DNA of 46,672 nucleotides from Nitrospira sp. (GCA_019636945.1 JAHBWO010000015.1:1-46672); one strand, 5' to 3'; shown: positions 8,383-17,210, counted from the stretch's first letter. The notes: generated by a model not told the origin, from the letters alone. Program-made: numbers and translations.

Positions 8383-8982
8383 TTACGGCACCATGACGAC
8401 GTCGCCGCGTTGGAGAAGAATATTCTGCTCCAAGTCTCTCCCTTTTCGAATATCTCCATAGCGGAAGGGAATGGCCTGCTGCCCCCCCCTCACTCGCCGC
8501 ATCACTTTAATATCGTTTTCTCCAGCGAACGGAGTGAGCCCTCCGGCAAGACTGAGCGCCTGTAAGACATCAGTGTAATGGCCAATCACGTATTCACCCG
8601 GTTTATTGACTCGCCCAACGACATACACCTTGTAACTAGCCACTTTCGTCACAGCCACGGAAACATTGGGATTCGGTATATACTTCGTGAGGCGCTTGAC
8701 CAGTTCTCCACGAATATCTTCAACTGTTTGATTCTCCGCTTGGATGTCTCCGACGAGGGGGAACGAAAACATGCCGTCCGGACGAACCACGACCTCGCGT
8801 GTCAACTGCTCATCTTTCCACACCGATACCAACAGGACATCTTCTGCACCGAGTCGATATCCCGGCTCAAATTGCGAGACCAGCGACGCAGGCATCGCAT
8901 CTTCGGCATGAACGGGCATCACCGCTAGCACGACACCTATGATCAGTCCCCCACTCAGCATTGATCGAACTAAACGACCCAT
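8383..8982 (-). CDS. Wza-like polysaccharide export protein with SLBB domain
   Basis: A 199-residue periplasmic/outer-membrane polysaccharide export protein. It has a cleavable signal peptide (hydrophobic LIIGVVLAVMPVHA, cleavage near residue 26). The Poly_export domain follows, beginning YRLGAEDVLLVSVWKDEQLT and VVRPDGMFSFPLVGDI. After it comes one SLBB-type domain with VYVVGRVNKPGEYVIG and ALSLAGGLTPFA. It is short, like the single-SLBB forms of exosortase loci, compared with about 380 residues for Wza. There is no lipobox cysteine, so it is not an evident lipoprotein. It lies 10 bp downstream of the TPR lipoprotein gene and 3 bp upstream of the barrel gene; the barrel may supply the outer-membrane channel that this short protein lacks. 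Confidence 0.9.
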   Translation of the reverse strand: MGRLVRSMLSGGLIIGVVLAVMPVHAEDAMPASLVSQFEPGYRLGAEDVLLVSVWKDEQLTREVVVRPDGMFSFPLVGDIQAENQTVEDIRGELVKRLTKYIPNPNVSVAVTKVASYKVYVVGRVNKPGEYVIGHYTDVLQALSLAGGLTPFAGENDIKVMRRVRGGQQAIPFRYGDIRKGRDLEQNILLQRGDVVMVP

Positions 8983-8992
8983 GGCTTCTTCT

Positions 8993-11380
8993 TTACCCCC
9001 TTAGCTGTGCGAGGGCCTGCTCGGCCTCTCGTCGCCCTTCAAATAGATCTGGACTTTTCAGTGCTCTGGAGAGGTAGGTGCGAGCCTCAGCTCGTTGACC
9101 GGACCGCAAGAATGCAATCCCAAGGTGATAATTAAGGATAGACATTTCTGGAGATTTCGCGACCGCATCTTTCATGAGACGGATCGCTTCCTCCTGTTGA
9201 CCCATCTTGAATCGAACCCACCCGAGTGTATCGATGAACAACGGATGCGGTGCCTCCTTCTCAAACTCTCTGCTGAGACCGAAGGCTTTCTGCAAACTTG
9301 CCGGATCTCCTTTGTGATCGACAAGCAGCACAGCCAAGTTGTTCGCCGCCAACACGTTGTGCGGATTGATTCGCAAGGTGGCCTCATACGCGCCCATAGC
9401 CAGATCGAGCTGTCCTCTCTCGGACTGCACCGAGGCCAATAGCATATGCAACTCCTCGCTCTCGGCGTTCGCTGTAAGTGCCTCTTGTACAATCTGCAAC
9501 GCCTCGTCAGGTTTCTTCTGAGACAATGCCACTGTGGCCCAATTGAGCCACGGGGTCACCCACTTCGGATTGACTCGAACTGCTTCCCTATAGTGGGATG
9601 CAGCCTCTTCGTGCAGCTGTGCACGAGACAAAATCTCCCCCAGGAGTCCGTGCGCGAAGAGATGGTTCTGATCGGTAGCCAGGATAGACTCCAGCCTGGT
9701 CTTAGAGCGGGCAGCCTGCCCTAACGCTACCTCCACCTTCACAAGCGACAGTAACGGCTCCGGCGAATTTGGAGCGACTGCCGTTGCTCGCTCGTAGGCC
9801 CGACTTGCCTCACTCAGGCGGCGTTGCGCTTCATAGAACCGCCCTTCAGCCACCAACGCAATAGCCTGATTGCCCCCCGACACCTGGCGAAGTCGTGTTA
9901 ATGTTCTCTCCCCTTCCTGCCAATTCTTCGTCACCACATCCAACGTCATCAGCATGTCGAGCGCGGTAATATCATGAGGACGTTGCTTCAAGAGATCCTC
10001 GAGTCGCGCACGGGCCTGCTGGTGTCGTCCGCTTCGGCTCTCCAGCAATGCCAAGGATCGTTGGGCATCCACTTGGTCCGGGTACAGTGCCACTGCCCGT
10101 TCCAAACTGTCCTTTGCAAGATTGATATCACCGGCAAGTTGATACGCCTGGCCAAGCAGATAATGCACCGTGGCTAACTCTGGCCGATCATGCAGAACGG
10201 TGCGAAAGGCCTGGACCGCGTCCTTCCCGTTCCTTCTGGTCAACGCCATCCGCCCCGTGAGGATCAACCCTTCCGTTGATCGAGGGTTCTCTTTCAAGAC
10301 ATCCTGCACTTGACGTTCCGCGTCGATCTGTTTGCCGGCACGGAAATCCATCTCCGCCAACTTCACCTTAGCTTCCAGTCCAGCCGGCTTCTCGTGGTAT
10401 TCACGGACCAAGGCAGCATACTGATCGCGCGCCTTGGCCTCCTGGCCCATCCTCTCATAGAGCGCAGCAACTCCAAATTGAAGTTGGCTCGCATACGGTA
10501 ACTGCGACGTGGCCTCCAAGAGTACGCGTTCAGCGGACGAGAGATCGTTCCTATTGACAAAGAACTCTGCCAATACAAGTCTGCGCTGCTCACTGTTTGG
10601 GTCACGCGCCACCGCATCACGAAGCACGATTTCCGCCTGACCATAGGCGCTTTCCTTAACATAGAACTGAGCCAGTCTCAGCCGGTGATCAAGCGACTCC
10701 GGCTCGACGTCGATCATCCGGCGAATCACTCTCTCCGCACCGGCTGAATCATTGGCTCTCGTCAATACCGCATTCAAACTATTCAGGAGATCGAGATCAG
10801 CTGGATGTGCCTTTAAGGCGGATCGCAATACGTTCTCGGCATCATGATAGCGCTGACGCTGGCCGTACAACGTCGCGAGAAGAATCGCAACGTCCGGTTC
10901 CGCAGGAAATTCTCTGGCCAGTGCCTCCGCCTTGGGAATCGCTGGAAGAACGGCTGCGTCCGAGACCACCTGTGAGGCAATCTTTAGCGCCTGCGCCTGA
11001 GCATGGCCGGGATTGCCCCTGAGCACTGCCTCTGCCACTTCCACTACACGATCGGTCAAACGCGCTTCCAGGTAGTATTTGCCCAAGGCAATCAACGCCG
11101 CGGTATGATCAGGACTCAGTCGTACGGCTTCCTGATAGAGCTGCACCGCATTGCGCCAATTTTTTTCCTTCTCTTCAACTCGAGCAAACAAAACGTAGGC
11201 ATCCGGATCCTTGGGATCAATTTTCAATACATTTCTCAGTGCCACCCTTGCCTTGGGATAATTGGCGGCATCCATGTACTCAGTTGCTCGGGCGAAATAT
11301 TTCGCCTTCCGCTCTTCCGGACCGCCGCACGCGGTCACGAGGACGGCTGCGAGAAGCATGATGCCGACCATCCCGCTCAT
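8993..11380 (-). CDS. prsT: PrsT-type TPR-repeat lipoprotein of the PEP-CTERM system
   Basis: A large periplasm-facing TPR lipoprotein (795 residues from the chosen ATG at 11380). This start gives a compact lipoprotein signal (MSGMVGIMLLAAVLVTACGG) with lipobox V-T-A-C and is preceded by GGAG seven bases upstream. An in-frame ATG at 11425 adds a polar 15-residue extension and has no good Shine-Dalgarno. The mature protein is a near-continuous chain of 34-residue TPRs, such as KARVALRNVLKIDPKDPDAYV, NAVQLYQEAVRLSPDHTAALI and AAIHLE-like units, ending ARTYLSRALKSPDLFEGRREAEQALAQL. Family members are consistently found in exosortase loci next to the initiating transferase and exosortase. It probably scaffolds polysaccharide or protein assembly at the envelope. 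Confidence 0.88.
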   Translation of the reverse strand: MSGMVGIMLLAAVLVTACGGPEERKAKYFARATEYMDAANYPKARVALRNVLKIDPKDPDAYVLFARVEEKEKNWRNAVQLYQEAVRLSPDHTAALIALGKYYLEARLTDRVVEVAEAVLRGNPGHAQAQALKIASQVVSDAAVLPAIPKAEALAREFPAEPDVAILLATLYGQRQRYHDAENVLRSALKAHPADLDLLNSLNAVLTRANDSAGAERVIRRMIDVEPESLDHRLRLAQFYVKESAYGQAEIVLRDAVARDPNSEQRRLVLAEFFVNRNDLSSAERVLLEATSQLPYASQLQFGVAALYERMGQEAKARDQYAALVREYHEKPAGLEAKVKLAEMDFRAGKQIDAERQVQDVLKENPRSTEGLILTGRMALTRRNGKDAVQAFRTVLHDRPELATVHYLLGQAYQLAGDINLAKDSLERAVALYPDQVDAQRSLALLESRSGRHQQARARLEDLLKQRPHDITALDMLMTLDVVTKNWQEGERTLTRLRQVSGGNQAIALVAEGRFYEAQRRLSEASRAYERATAVAPNSPEPLLSLVKVEVALGQAARSKTRLESILATDQNHLFAHGLLGEILSRAQLHEEAASHYREAVRVNPKWVTPWLNWATVALSQKKPDEALQIVQEALTANAESEELHMLLASVQSERGQLDLAMGAYEATLRINPHNVLAANNLAVLLVDHKGDPASLQKAFGLSREFEKEAPHPLFIDTLGWVRFKMGQQEEAIRLMKDAVAKSPEMSILNYHLGIAFLRSGQRAEARTYLSRALKSPDLFEGRREAEQALAQLRG

Positions 11381-11454
11381 ATTGACACTCCGCCCACGAC
11401 GATCATGCAGCTGCCCAACTTTCATGCTTGTAGGTTATTACGTAACGTGCTCCG

Positions 11455-13089
11455 CTACAACAAAATCCGAATTCCCAACCCGAAGAGAATCCAGAGCGAC
11501 ACAAGTCCCAACTGCCTGACCCGAGTGGAAAACGCGTGAAGGAGCAACTCGAAGGAAAAGAAGAGCACGAGCAATTTGGCGGCAAACATACCCAAATGCG
11601 AGGCATCCGCGCTGACCCCGGGAAGCAGCGGAAACGTCACGGCCAAGAATACCATCAAATAGTCGAGCGGTGTCGTCTGGAAGCGGCTCTCCTGATTGAA
11701 TCGAAGACTAAGAAGCACCATGACGGCGGCGACGACAAAAAAAACGTTGTGCGCCATTGCGACAGCAGAAACAGCACCTATCCGAGAACCCTCACAGACA
11801 TAGAGCAAGAATGTGGTCCCAACATAAAGCCCTCCTCGCACAAAGTAGGGAGCCACCTGCGACGAGCAGGAGAGTCCGATCAGCACCACCGCAAACAGCA
11901 CGATGGAGACATACCCCACGTCGTTGGGAACCGAGGAGGGCAGAAATACCAGCGCAATCAGAAACAACGGAACAGTCACCGCCAGGAACTGGATCGGCAC
12001 ATCCGTCAGCCAAGGACCGTTGACGAATCTGGCGATGGTAGCATTTGCAAACACATGGCCTGCTCGAGAAGTTGGAGCGGAAAGGAGCCCTCGTCCCGCC
12101 GCAATAAACAGTATTAAGACCAAGAACACGAGTGTCAGATAGAGCGGAACAATGAGTGTGTCGGACTGCCAGCGTAGCAGATAAGCCACCCCCAACATGC
12201 CAGCTTGTATCAGATAGATCACGGTCACGGCTTCATAGTGCGTGAGCCCCACTTTAAGTAATTTATGATGGATATGAGCGCGATCCCCAACGAATGGCGA
12301 TCGCCCCTCAGCCAACCGCTGCGCCGTGACTCCGAGCGTGTCCAAGAACGGCAATCCCAATAGAAATAATGTGAGGCTAGGGCTGAAGGGACCACGGGAT
12401 GAGTCTGTCAGCAAGACGGCCAGCACACCCATCATAAATCCCAAGAGTTGGCTACCTCCGTCCCCCATGAAGATACGGGCGGGATAGGTGTTGTACCGCA
12501 GAAACCCCAAGATCGCTCCAAGAAAGGGAACAGCGAGCACGAGAACCGTCGAGTCTCCAGAAAGATAGGCCAGATAGGCGATCCCACTGAGCGTGAGAAA
12601 CGACAGTCCACCAGCCAGACCATCCAAACCATCTGTCAAATTGACGGCGTTGGACACGCCGATCAGGAAAACCACCGTCACAGACATCCCGATCCATGCC
12701 GGCACTTCCACATCGGGGAGAAAGGGAAGAGTGGTAAACCAGATATCTCCGCCTAATACTACAGCAAGAGCCGCGCACAGCTGTCCGACTACTTTGGTTC
12801 TATAGCCCAGATCAACGCGGTCATCCCATACACCGAAGATCACGATAATCCCACATCCTGATAACACCGAGAATGTTGTGATATCCTTAGGCCCCCACCA
12901 GGCAATCGAGGCGCATGCACCGACGGCAAATGCGATCCCACCGATCCGTGGCACCGCATGCGCATGAACTTTCCGGCCTCCCGGTTGATCCATGATCTGG
13001 AAGCGTTCTGCCACAATCCGTAAGAATGGAATCAGAGCCATGCAGACCAGCAAGGCAGTCATGGAACTGAAAAAGAGTTCATTCAGCAT
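11455..13089 (-). CDS. WecA/MraY-family undecaprenyl-phosphate sugar-phosphate transferase with extra C-terminal membrane domain
   Basis: Polytopic inner-membrane protein, 544 residues. The first about 330 residues are a polyprenyl-phosphate HexNAc-1-phosphate transferase. It has the DDR..DLGYRTK loop (Asp89-Asp90), NLTDGLDGLAGG at 150-161, FMGDGGSQLLGF at 207-218, and the cytosolic GDRAHIHHKLL motif near 269-279 typical of WecA/TagO rather than MraY. It should load the first sugar of the repeat unit onto undecaprenyl phosphate. Beyond the normal end there are about 200 additional residues with several hydrophobic segments (for example IQFLAVTVPLFLIALVFL and YVSIVLFAVVLIGLSC). They have no motif I recognise, so this is a fused or extended membrane module. 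It is encoded between the exosortase and prsT genes with short gaps. Confidence 0.88.
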   Translation of the reverse strand: MLNELFFSSMTALLVCMALIPFLRIVAERFQIMDQPGGRKVHAHAVPRIGGIAFAVGACASIAWWGPKDITTFSVLSGCGIIVIFGVWDDRVDLGYRTKVVGQLCAALAVVLGGDIWFTTLPFLPDVEVPAWIGMSVTVVFLIGVSNAVNLTDGLDGLAGGLSFLTLSGIAYLAYLSGDSTVLVLAVPFLGAILGFLRYNTYPARIFMGDGGSQLLGFMMGVLAVLLTDSSRGPFSPSLTLFLLGLPFLDTLGVTAQRLAEGRSPFVGDRAHIHHKLLKVGLTHYEAVTVIYLIQAGMLGVAYLLRWQSDTLIVPLYLTLVFLVLILFIAAGRGLLSAPTSRAGHVFANATIARFVNGPWLTDVPIQFLAVTVPLFLIALVFLPSSVPNDVGYVSIVLFAVVLIGLSCSSQVAPYFVRGGLYVGTTFLLYVCEGSRIGAVSAVAMAHNVFFVVAAVMVLLSLRFNQESRFQTTPLDYLMVFLAVTFPLLPGVSADASHLGMFAAKLLVLFFSFELLLHAFSTRVRQLGLVSLWILFGLGIRILL

Positions 13090-13120
13090 TGGTACGCTCG
13101 CTCATCAGGTACAGGGTTGT

Positions 13121-14695
13121 TTAGTCCGGCACAAACCTCGGCAGCTCTCCCCCAACTGCTACGGCAAATTCCTGGAGACGTTGGTCGACTGTGGATTCGG
13201 ATTCACCAGGGCTGACAAGCGCAGCTAACCTTACCAGCGCTCCGTCAGTCCGCTGCCGAGAAAGCCCGTCCCACAATAAGTACAGCTTGACCAGATATTC
13301 GCTCGTGAGCTGACGCTCACGTTGTTTAAACCAATATAAAACAATTTGCTTTTGATCCCCTTTCTGAATGACCGCACGATTGGCCCACAACGGCTGCATG
13401 GTCGGATCCGAGACCGGTAATTCGGCTTGTGTCAATGAGGCAATTTCCCAACCACCACCTGGCAGGCAGCTTTGAGGTGAATGGGCAGACTGTCCTTTCC
13501 GTTGTGACCGATAATAGGCAGCATAGAAATTCACCTGCTGCTGCGGACTCAATCGATAATCCGCGAGAACATAATCGTCAAACCGAAGGGTATCGATGTA
13601 CTGCTGTTCGAGCGGATAGGTCTGGCCACGCCACCCGCTGATTTGCATCGGGAAATCTACAAAGGCGGTTCGGGGAGGAGGACTTTCCTCACGATCCATA
13701 AGCAGAGTACCGAACAATGTACATGGCGCAAACAGCGCCACACTGCATAAGTAGGCTGGCCCTGGGGAAAAGATCCGGTTGGGGAGAACATTCACCTCCC
13801 CCTTCACGACGGTCTCCACTTCCTGAGTCTTCCATTTCAAATGTTCGCGCAACGATCGCCCTGGTGTCTCTGTGCCGAGTCTTCCGAGCCATGCCACTTC
13901 GAGGATCAGCAACCCAAAGCTGACCATAAAAATGACCCATCCCTCAAAGAGATGATAGAACCCTTCTGCTGCACCTTTCCCATAGAGCTCGACCAAGACG
14001 CCGATCATGCCAATCCGGAACCCGTTAATCAGTATTGAGATGGGGACGGCAGAGAGTACTAAGATGACTCGCTTCCACATCCTGTCTTTGAAGAGATAAG
14101 CGCAGAGCAACGCAAGCGAGAGCAGAGGAAGCAGATAGCGAATCCCACTGCAGGCTTCGACGACTTGCAGCTGAACCGGCCCGAGATCGATGACATTACC
14201 TTCACGAAATGCCATCACCCCAACAAGTTGGAGACAGCCGACACCGAGCGAAGACGACCACAATTGAAGTTGGCTTGACAGATTTGCATAAAAAAACGTG
14301 GGAAGCGGGATCGCCGTCAGGAGATAGCCGAGGGGGAACGCAATCGTCTTCGTTCCACGAATCCCAACGAGAGTCATCGCCAGTCCAACCAGTACGATCC
14401 ATAACGAAAGGTGCAAGACGAGAAAGAGCGTCGAGAGTTCACCGACCACATAGAGAAGGAGACCAAGACCAATAACAGCCAGGCCCCACCATGATTGGTC
14501 TCTTGGCAGTTGAGACAACCGATGGCGGGATTGCCAAATGAGGAACCCTGAAATAAGAGGGACGAACAATCCATGACTATAGTCTTCACTCCCTAACCAC
14601 CGACTGATCAGAAACACAAGACTGTCGGCATAGAGATAGCCAAGAAATGCGATGATCACGACCGACGAAACACATAGAGCTCGGGTGCTGGCCAT
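13121..14695 (-). CDS. Exosortase fused to an EpsI-like C-terminal domain
   Basis: A 524-residue polytopic transpeptidase-like protein. The N-terminal about 275 residues carry some eight hydrophobic segments and the exosortase catalytic triad positions: Cys182 in VVEACSGIRYLLPLL, Arg227 in ILINGFRIGMIG, and His248 in GFYHLFEGW. Exosortases cleave PEP-CTERM tails after Sec export and are thought to transfer the protein to another molecule. From about residue 312 a membrane segment is followed by a periplasmic EpsI-type domain (FPMQISGWRGQ..DDYVLADY, FYAAYYRSQRKGQSAHSPQSCLPGGGW). The fusion occurs in XrtA and in the VPLPA-dedicated XrtD type. The neighbouring operon is of XrtA style while the substrate tail is VPLPA, so I do not assign a subtype. 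The substrate gene lies immediately upstream. Confidence 0.93.
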   Translation of the reverse strand: MASTRALCVSSVVIIAFLGYLYADSLVFLISRWLGSEDYSHGLFVPLISGFLIWQSRHRLSQLPRDQSWWGLAVIGLGLLLYVVGELSTLFLVLHLSLWIVLVGLAMTLVGIRGTKTIAFPLGYLLTAIPLPTFFYANLSSQLQLWSSSLGVGCLQLVGVMAFREGNVIDLGPVQLQVVEACSGIRYLLPLLSLALLCAYLFKDRMWKRVILVLSAVPISILINGFRIGMIGVLVELYGKGAAEGFYHLFEGWVIFMVSFGLLILEVAWLGRLGTETPGRSLREHLKWKTQEVETVVKGEVNVLPNRIFSPGPAYLCSVALFAPCTLFGTLLMDREESPPPRTAFVDFPMQISGWRGQTYPLEQQYIDTLRFDDYVLADYRLSPQQQVNFYAAYYRSQRKGQSAHSPQSCLPGGGWEIASLTQAELPVSDPTMQPLWANRAVIQKGDQKQIVLYWFKQRERQLTSEYLVKLYLLWDGLSRQRTDGALVRLAALVSPGESESTVDQRLQEFAVAVGGELPRFVPD

Positions 14696-14772
14696 AAGGC
14701 AGATTCACTCACTCAATAATGATGAATGGATCAAATAAATAACGCCGATCCGAACAAGCGGGGCGAAACCTG

Positions 14773-14801
14773 ATTGTCTATCGGAACCGATTCTCTGTCG
14801 A
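14773..14801 (-). promoter_or_regulatory. Candidate sigma-70 promoter for the exosortase gene
   Basis: On the minus strand TCGACA (14801-14796) and GACAAT (14778-14773) are spaced by 17 bp. A perfect 5+2+5 dyad (ATCGG-AA-CCGAT, plus-strand 14780-14791) sits in the spacer and could be an operator. The site lies between the terminator hairpin and the exosortase start, where a promoter would be needed. The match to consensus is only moderate. Confidence 0.25.
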
Positions 14802-14820
14802 TTGATTTCGGAGAAAGAGC

Positions 14821-14852
14821 GGGCTTGATACCTATGTAGAGGTATCAAGCCC
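14821..14852 (-). terminator. Terminator-like hairpin downstream of the PEP-CTERM gene
   Basis: A perfect 13-bp inverted repeat (GGGCTTGATACCT and its complement) around a 6-base loop begins 26 bp after the minus-strand stop of the PEP-CTERM protein gene. On the minus strand the stem is followed by a pyrimidine-rich run (GCTCTTTCTCC), only partly a T-tract. It should end or attenuate transcription from the sigma-54-type promoter before the exosortase operon. Confidence 0.75.
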
Positions 14853-14877
14853 CAGCAGTCGGAAACGAGGGAATCGT

Positions 14878-15558
14878 CTAGACCTTGGATGTACGAAGAT
14901 TTCGCAATCCGCCAGCCCCCAGCCCCACCAATGAGATCAGCCCCGCACCGAACAGCAGCACCGCCGCCGGCAACGGCACGGCCGTGAGGCTGCTGATATT
15001 CCCTACATAGGCGCCGGGAACACCATCCGCATCCTCAAAAAGAAGTCGCCACCTCGCACTCCCGCCGTTCAGGCTGCCCAAACCGGGAGGATCCTGAACG
15101 TTCAGATTCAATCCTCCTCCAATCTGGTTTAGGCGAAGACCAAAACTAAATGGGGTGCTGCCATCAGAAAGGGAATCACCGCTAGCGGCAGTAACTAATT
15201 CCCATCGGTCACCAATGCCGCCTCCTAATGGAATATTCTTCGAAATCGTGACAGCATTCGCACCTGCTGAGAACGATGACGTGTAGAGAAGCTGTGGGCC
15301 ACTAGGGCCCAGAAACCTCAGATTGAAGTTGTAATCCTTTACCGTGCCGTTGAAGACACCACCGCTCCCGACCGTCGAGCTCTCATATTTAAACAGTCCG
15401 TCAATTTGAAACGAACCAGTCGAGTCACCGTCGAGATTGCCGGCAAAGGAGTATGTCATCAATGCTGCTTGGGCTGCCGTGACTGGAACCGAGAGGACAC
15501 ATATCGCTGCAGCCGAAAGCATGAATCCTCGCCTAAACCATTGTTTCATCATCTGCAT
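14878..15558 (-). CDS. PEP-CTERM (VPLPA-type) sorting-domain protein, exosortase substrate
   Basis: A 226-residue exported protein. It has a Sec signal peptide (basic KQWFRRGF, hydrophobic MLSAAAICVLSVPVTA, cleavage near AAQA^A at about 32). The body is Gly/Ser/Asn-rich and beta-predicted, with no recognised fold. The C-terminal tripartite sorting signal is VPLPA at 194-198, a hydrophobic helix LLFGAGLISLVGLGAGG, and a basic tail ending RNLRTSKV. The tail is what exosortases recognise; the VPLPA variant of the PEP motif is clear. It is encoded alone between its own promoter and a terminator hairpin, directly upstream of the exosortase gene, and is the only such substrate in the window. The Shine-Dalgarno AGGAGT lies 6 bases before ATG 15558. 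Likely a secreted, possibly glycosylated matrix protein; function unknown. Confidence 0.9.
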   Translation of the reverse strand: MQMMKQWFRRGFMLSAAAICVLSVPVTAAQAALMTYSFAGNLDGDSTGSFQIDGLFKYESSTVGSGGVFNGTVKDYNFNLRFLGPSGPQLLYTSSFSAGANAVTISKNIPLGGGIGDRWELVTAASGDSLSDGSTPFSFGLRLNQIGGGLNLNVQDPPGLGSLNGGSARWRLLFEDADGVPGAYVGNISSLTAVPLPAAVLLFGAGLISLVGLGAGGLRNLRTSKV

Positions 15559-15947
15559 ACCACGACTCCTGTTAAAGGTTTTCGAATGGTTACTCTATTA
15601 GAGACATGTAGGAATGGATACCTGACTAGCAAACCTCGGGCCAACCGATAAAGCTCATATGTCTCTGAAAACTAAGGCGGCAAACAAGTGTGGATCGCCG
15701 TCCATGTGTCAACATTCCTGCAGTTGCGTTCAAATCTGTAACGGGGCTGGATCGAGCGGTAAAATTTTCCTACTATTCTGCACCTGGCCAAACATGCGTT
15801 GCTCTGCACAGCAATACCTTGCTCCTGAACGATAGAACCTCCACACCAACAACATCCATTCGAACAATTCACCACTACTTGAGCCATCCCTCGAGCACCT
15901 TTGTCTTGAACTCGAATATCTCAAGCCATGAAACCCCTGGCACAAGG
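15559..15947. other. Intergenic region upstream of the PEP-CTERM gene
   Basis: This 389-bp interval separates the PEP-CTERM gene from the end of the first glycosyltransferase gene. It contains the sigma-54-like promoter described separately and AT-rich sequence around 15760-15780. A small dyad TTGCT-CTGCAC-AGCAA (about 15798-15813) lies roughly 170 bp upstream of the promoter, at a distance where an enhancer-binding activator could sit. No coding region is convincing here. Confidence 0.5.
15628..15643 (-). promoter_or_regulatory. Sigma-54 (-24/-12) promoter of the PEP-CTERM protein gene
   Basis: The minus strand reads TGGCCCGAGGTTTGCT. It matches the RpoN consensus TGGCAC-G-N4-TTGCW at every fixed position except one (C for A), with the required 10 bases between the GG and GC doublets. 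The -12 GC lies about 70 bp upstream of ATG 15558, predicting a leader of roughly 60 nt. RpoN control of PEP-CTERM genes through the PrsK/PrsR pair is known from other bacteria; no prsK or prsR is in this window. Confidence 0.65.
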
Positions 15948-17210
15948 TTATCGAGCAGGAATCGACACTCTTCCAGCCTGAAGGGCGGACCTTCCGCAAA
16001 CCATCTCAGTCACGGAAGCGAGTTTTCTGGCCAGAACGATACGATCAAACTGTTCCATCACAAACCTTCTTCCGTTCCTACCTAATCGCTGACACAGCTG
16101 CGTGTCGCGAGAGAGTTCCAGCACACGAGTAACCAACTGATCAGCATCTTCGGGCTCAATACAGTGACCAGCCTGAGCAGCCCGGAGCAAGTCCGCACTC
16201 TCTCCCTCTACACCTAGAACGATCGGTTTCGCCATGGCCAAACTTTCAAAAATCTTTGAAGGGATAACGGTCTTAAACAAATCAGACTTCTTGAGGAGAA
16301 CAAGACTGACGTCTGAAAGAGCCCACAGCTCCGGCATACGGCTCTTCGGTTGCTGATCAAGCATCATCACGTTCTTAAGTCCCATCGCGTCTCGCATCCG
16401 AACAAGCGTCTGCCGTTCAGCTCCATCGCCAACCATCAAGAAGACAATGTTTGGGGTATTGCTCAGTCGACGAGCTGCGTCCAAAATTGTTACCAAATGG
16501 TGAGCCATACCATGGGTCCCGAAGTAAGACGCAACAAACTTTCCTGTGAGTCCAAGTTCTTCGGCAAGCCCGGATACACCGTCAACCGGTCTATACTGAG
16601 CGAGATCCACACCATTCTTCACCACGGTAATCTTGCCCGCCTCAATCCCCTTGCCTAACATGTACGCTTTGAACGAATCGGTCACAGGAACAATGTGGTC
16701 TGCGTTTCGATAGGCAAATCGTTCCATCCATTCCAGCATCTTAATGACTGCCTGACTCTTGATCGCCCCTACGGCAACGATTGATTCCGGCCAGAGGTCA
16801 CGGATCTCCAGCACCCACGGAATCCTCCTCATCTTGCCGACGAAGTACCCGGCGAGACCATTAAAGAATTGTGGAGAGGTAGAAAGAACGACGTCTGCTT
16901 TCGGCAGAAGAAGTGAGAGAACGACCGCAGAACACATGTACGATATGTAGTTCAGGGATCGCTTGAAGAAGCCTTCATTCGCCGTCACGAAGGTCCAAAC
17001 CCTGATTACAGTGATTCCGTCTTTTGTTTCCCGTTGATAGAGCCGATTACGGTAACCCTCGTACACTCGTCCTTGAGGATGGTTTGGTGCACACGTGACA
17101 ACGGTCACGTTGTGTCCGTCTTTCACCCATTGTCGGCAATGTTCATAGGTTCTCGTTGCCGGTGCGTTCACCTCGGGCGGGAAGTAATGTGACAGGAAGA
17201 GAATCCGCAT
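15948..17210 (-). CDS. GT4-family (WbuB-like) glycosyltransferase
   Basis: A 420-residue GT-B fold glycosyltransferase acting on the cytosolic side of lipid-linked polysaccharide assembly. The N-terminus MRILFLSHYFPPEVNAPATR, followed by WVKDGHNVTVVTCAPNHPQG, is typical of WbuB/WcaI-type GT4 enzymes. The C-terminal nucleotide-sugar domain has VKNGVDLAQYRP, FLMVGDGAER, and the E-x7-E type motif in PSKIFESLAMAKPIVLG. No transmembrane segment is needed, although one hydrophobic stretch (CSAVVLSLLLP) may attach to the membrane. Donor and acceptor sugars cannot be read; amino-deoxy hexoses such as fucosamine are common in this subfamily. It overlaps the 3' end of the heparinase-like gene by 68 bp, so translation is coupled. 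It is the last gene of the island before the exosortase section. Confidence 0.9.
   Translation of the reverse strand: MRILFLSHYFPPEVNAPATRTYEHCRQWVKDGHNVTVVTCAPNHPQGRVYEGYRNRLYQRETKDGITVIRVWTFVTANEGFFKRSLNYISYMCSAVVLSLLLPKADVVLSTSPQFFNGLAGYFVGKMRRIPWVLEIRDLWPESIVAVGAIKSQAVIKMLEWMERFAYRNADHIVPVTDSFKAYMLGKGIEAGKITVVKNGVDLAQYRPVDGVSGLAEELGLTGKFVASYFGTHGMAHHLVTILDAARRLSNTPNIVFLMVGDGAERQTLVRMRDAMGLKNVMMLDQQPKSRMPELWALSDVSLVLLKKSDLFKTVIPSKIFESLAMAKPIVLGVEGESADLLRAAQAGHCIEPEDADQLVTRVLELSRDTQLCQRLGRNGRRFVMEQFDRIVLARKLASVTEMVCGRSALQAGRVSIPAR

Noticed and set aside
17143-17210. 68-bp overlap read as a frameshift or sequencing error at the heparinase 3' end
   Set aside because: Both frames look intact around the overlap and the glycosyltransferase N-terminus is canonical; a simple C-terminal extension explains it.
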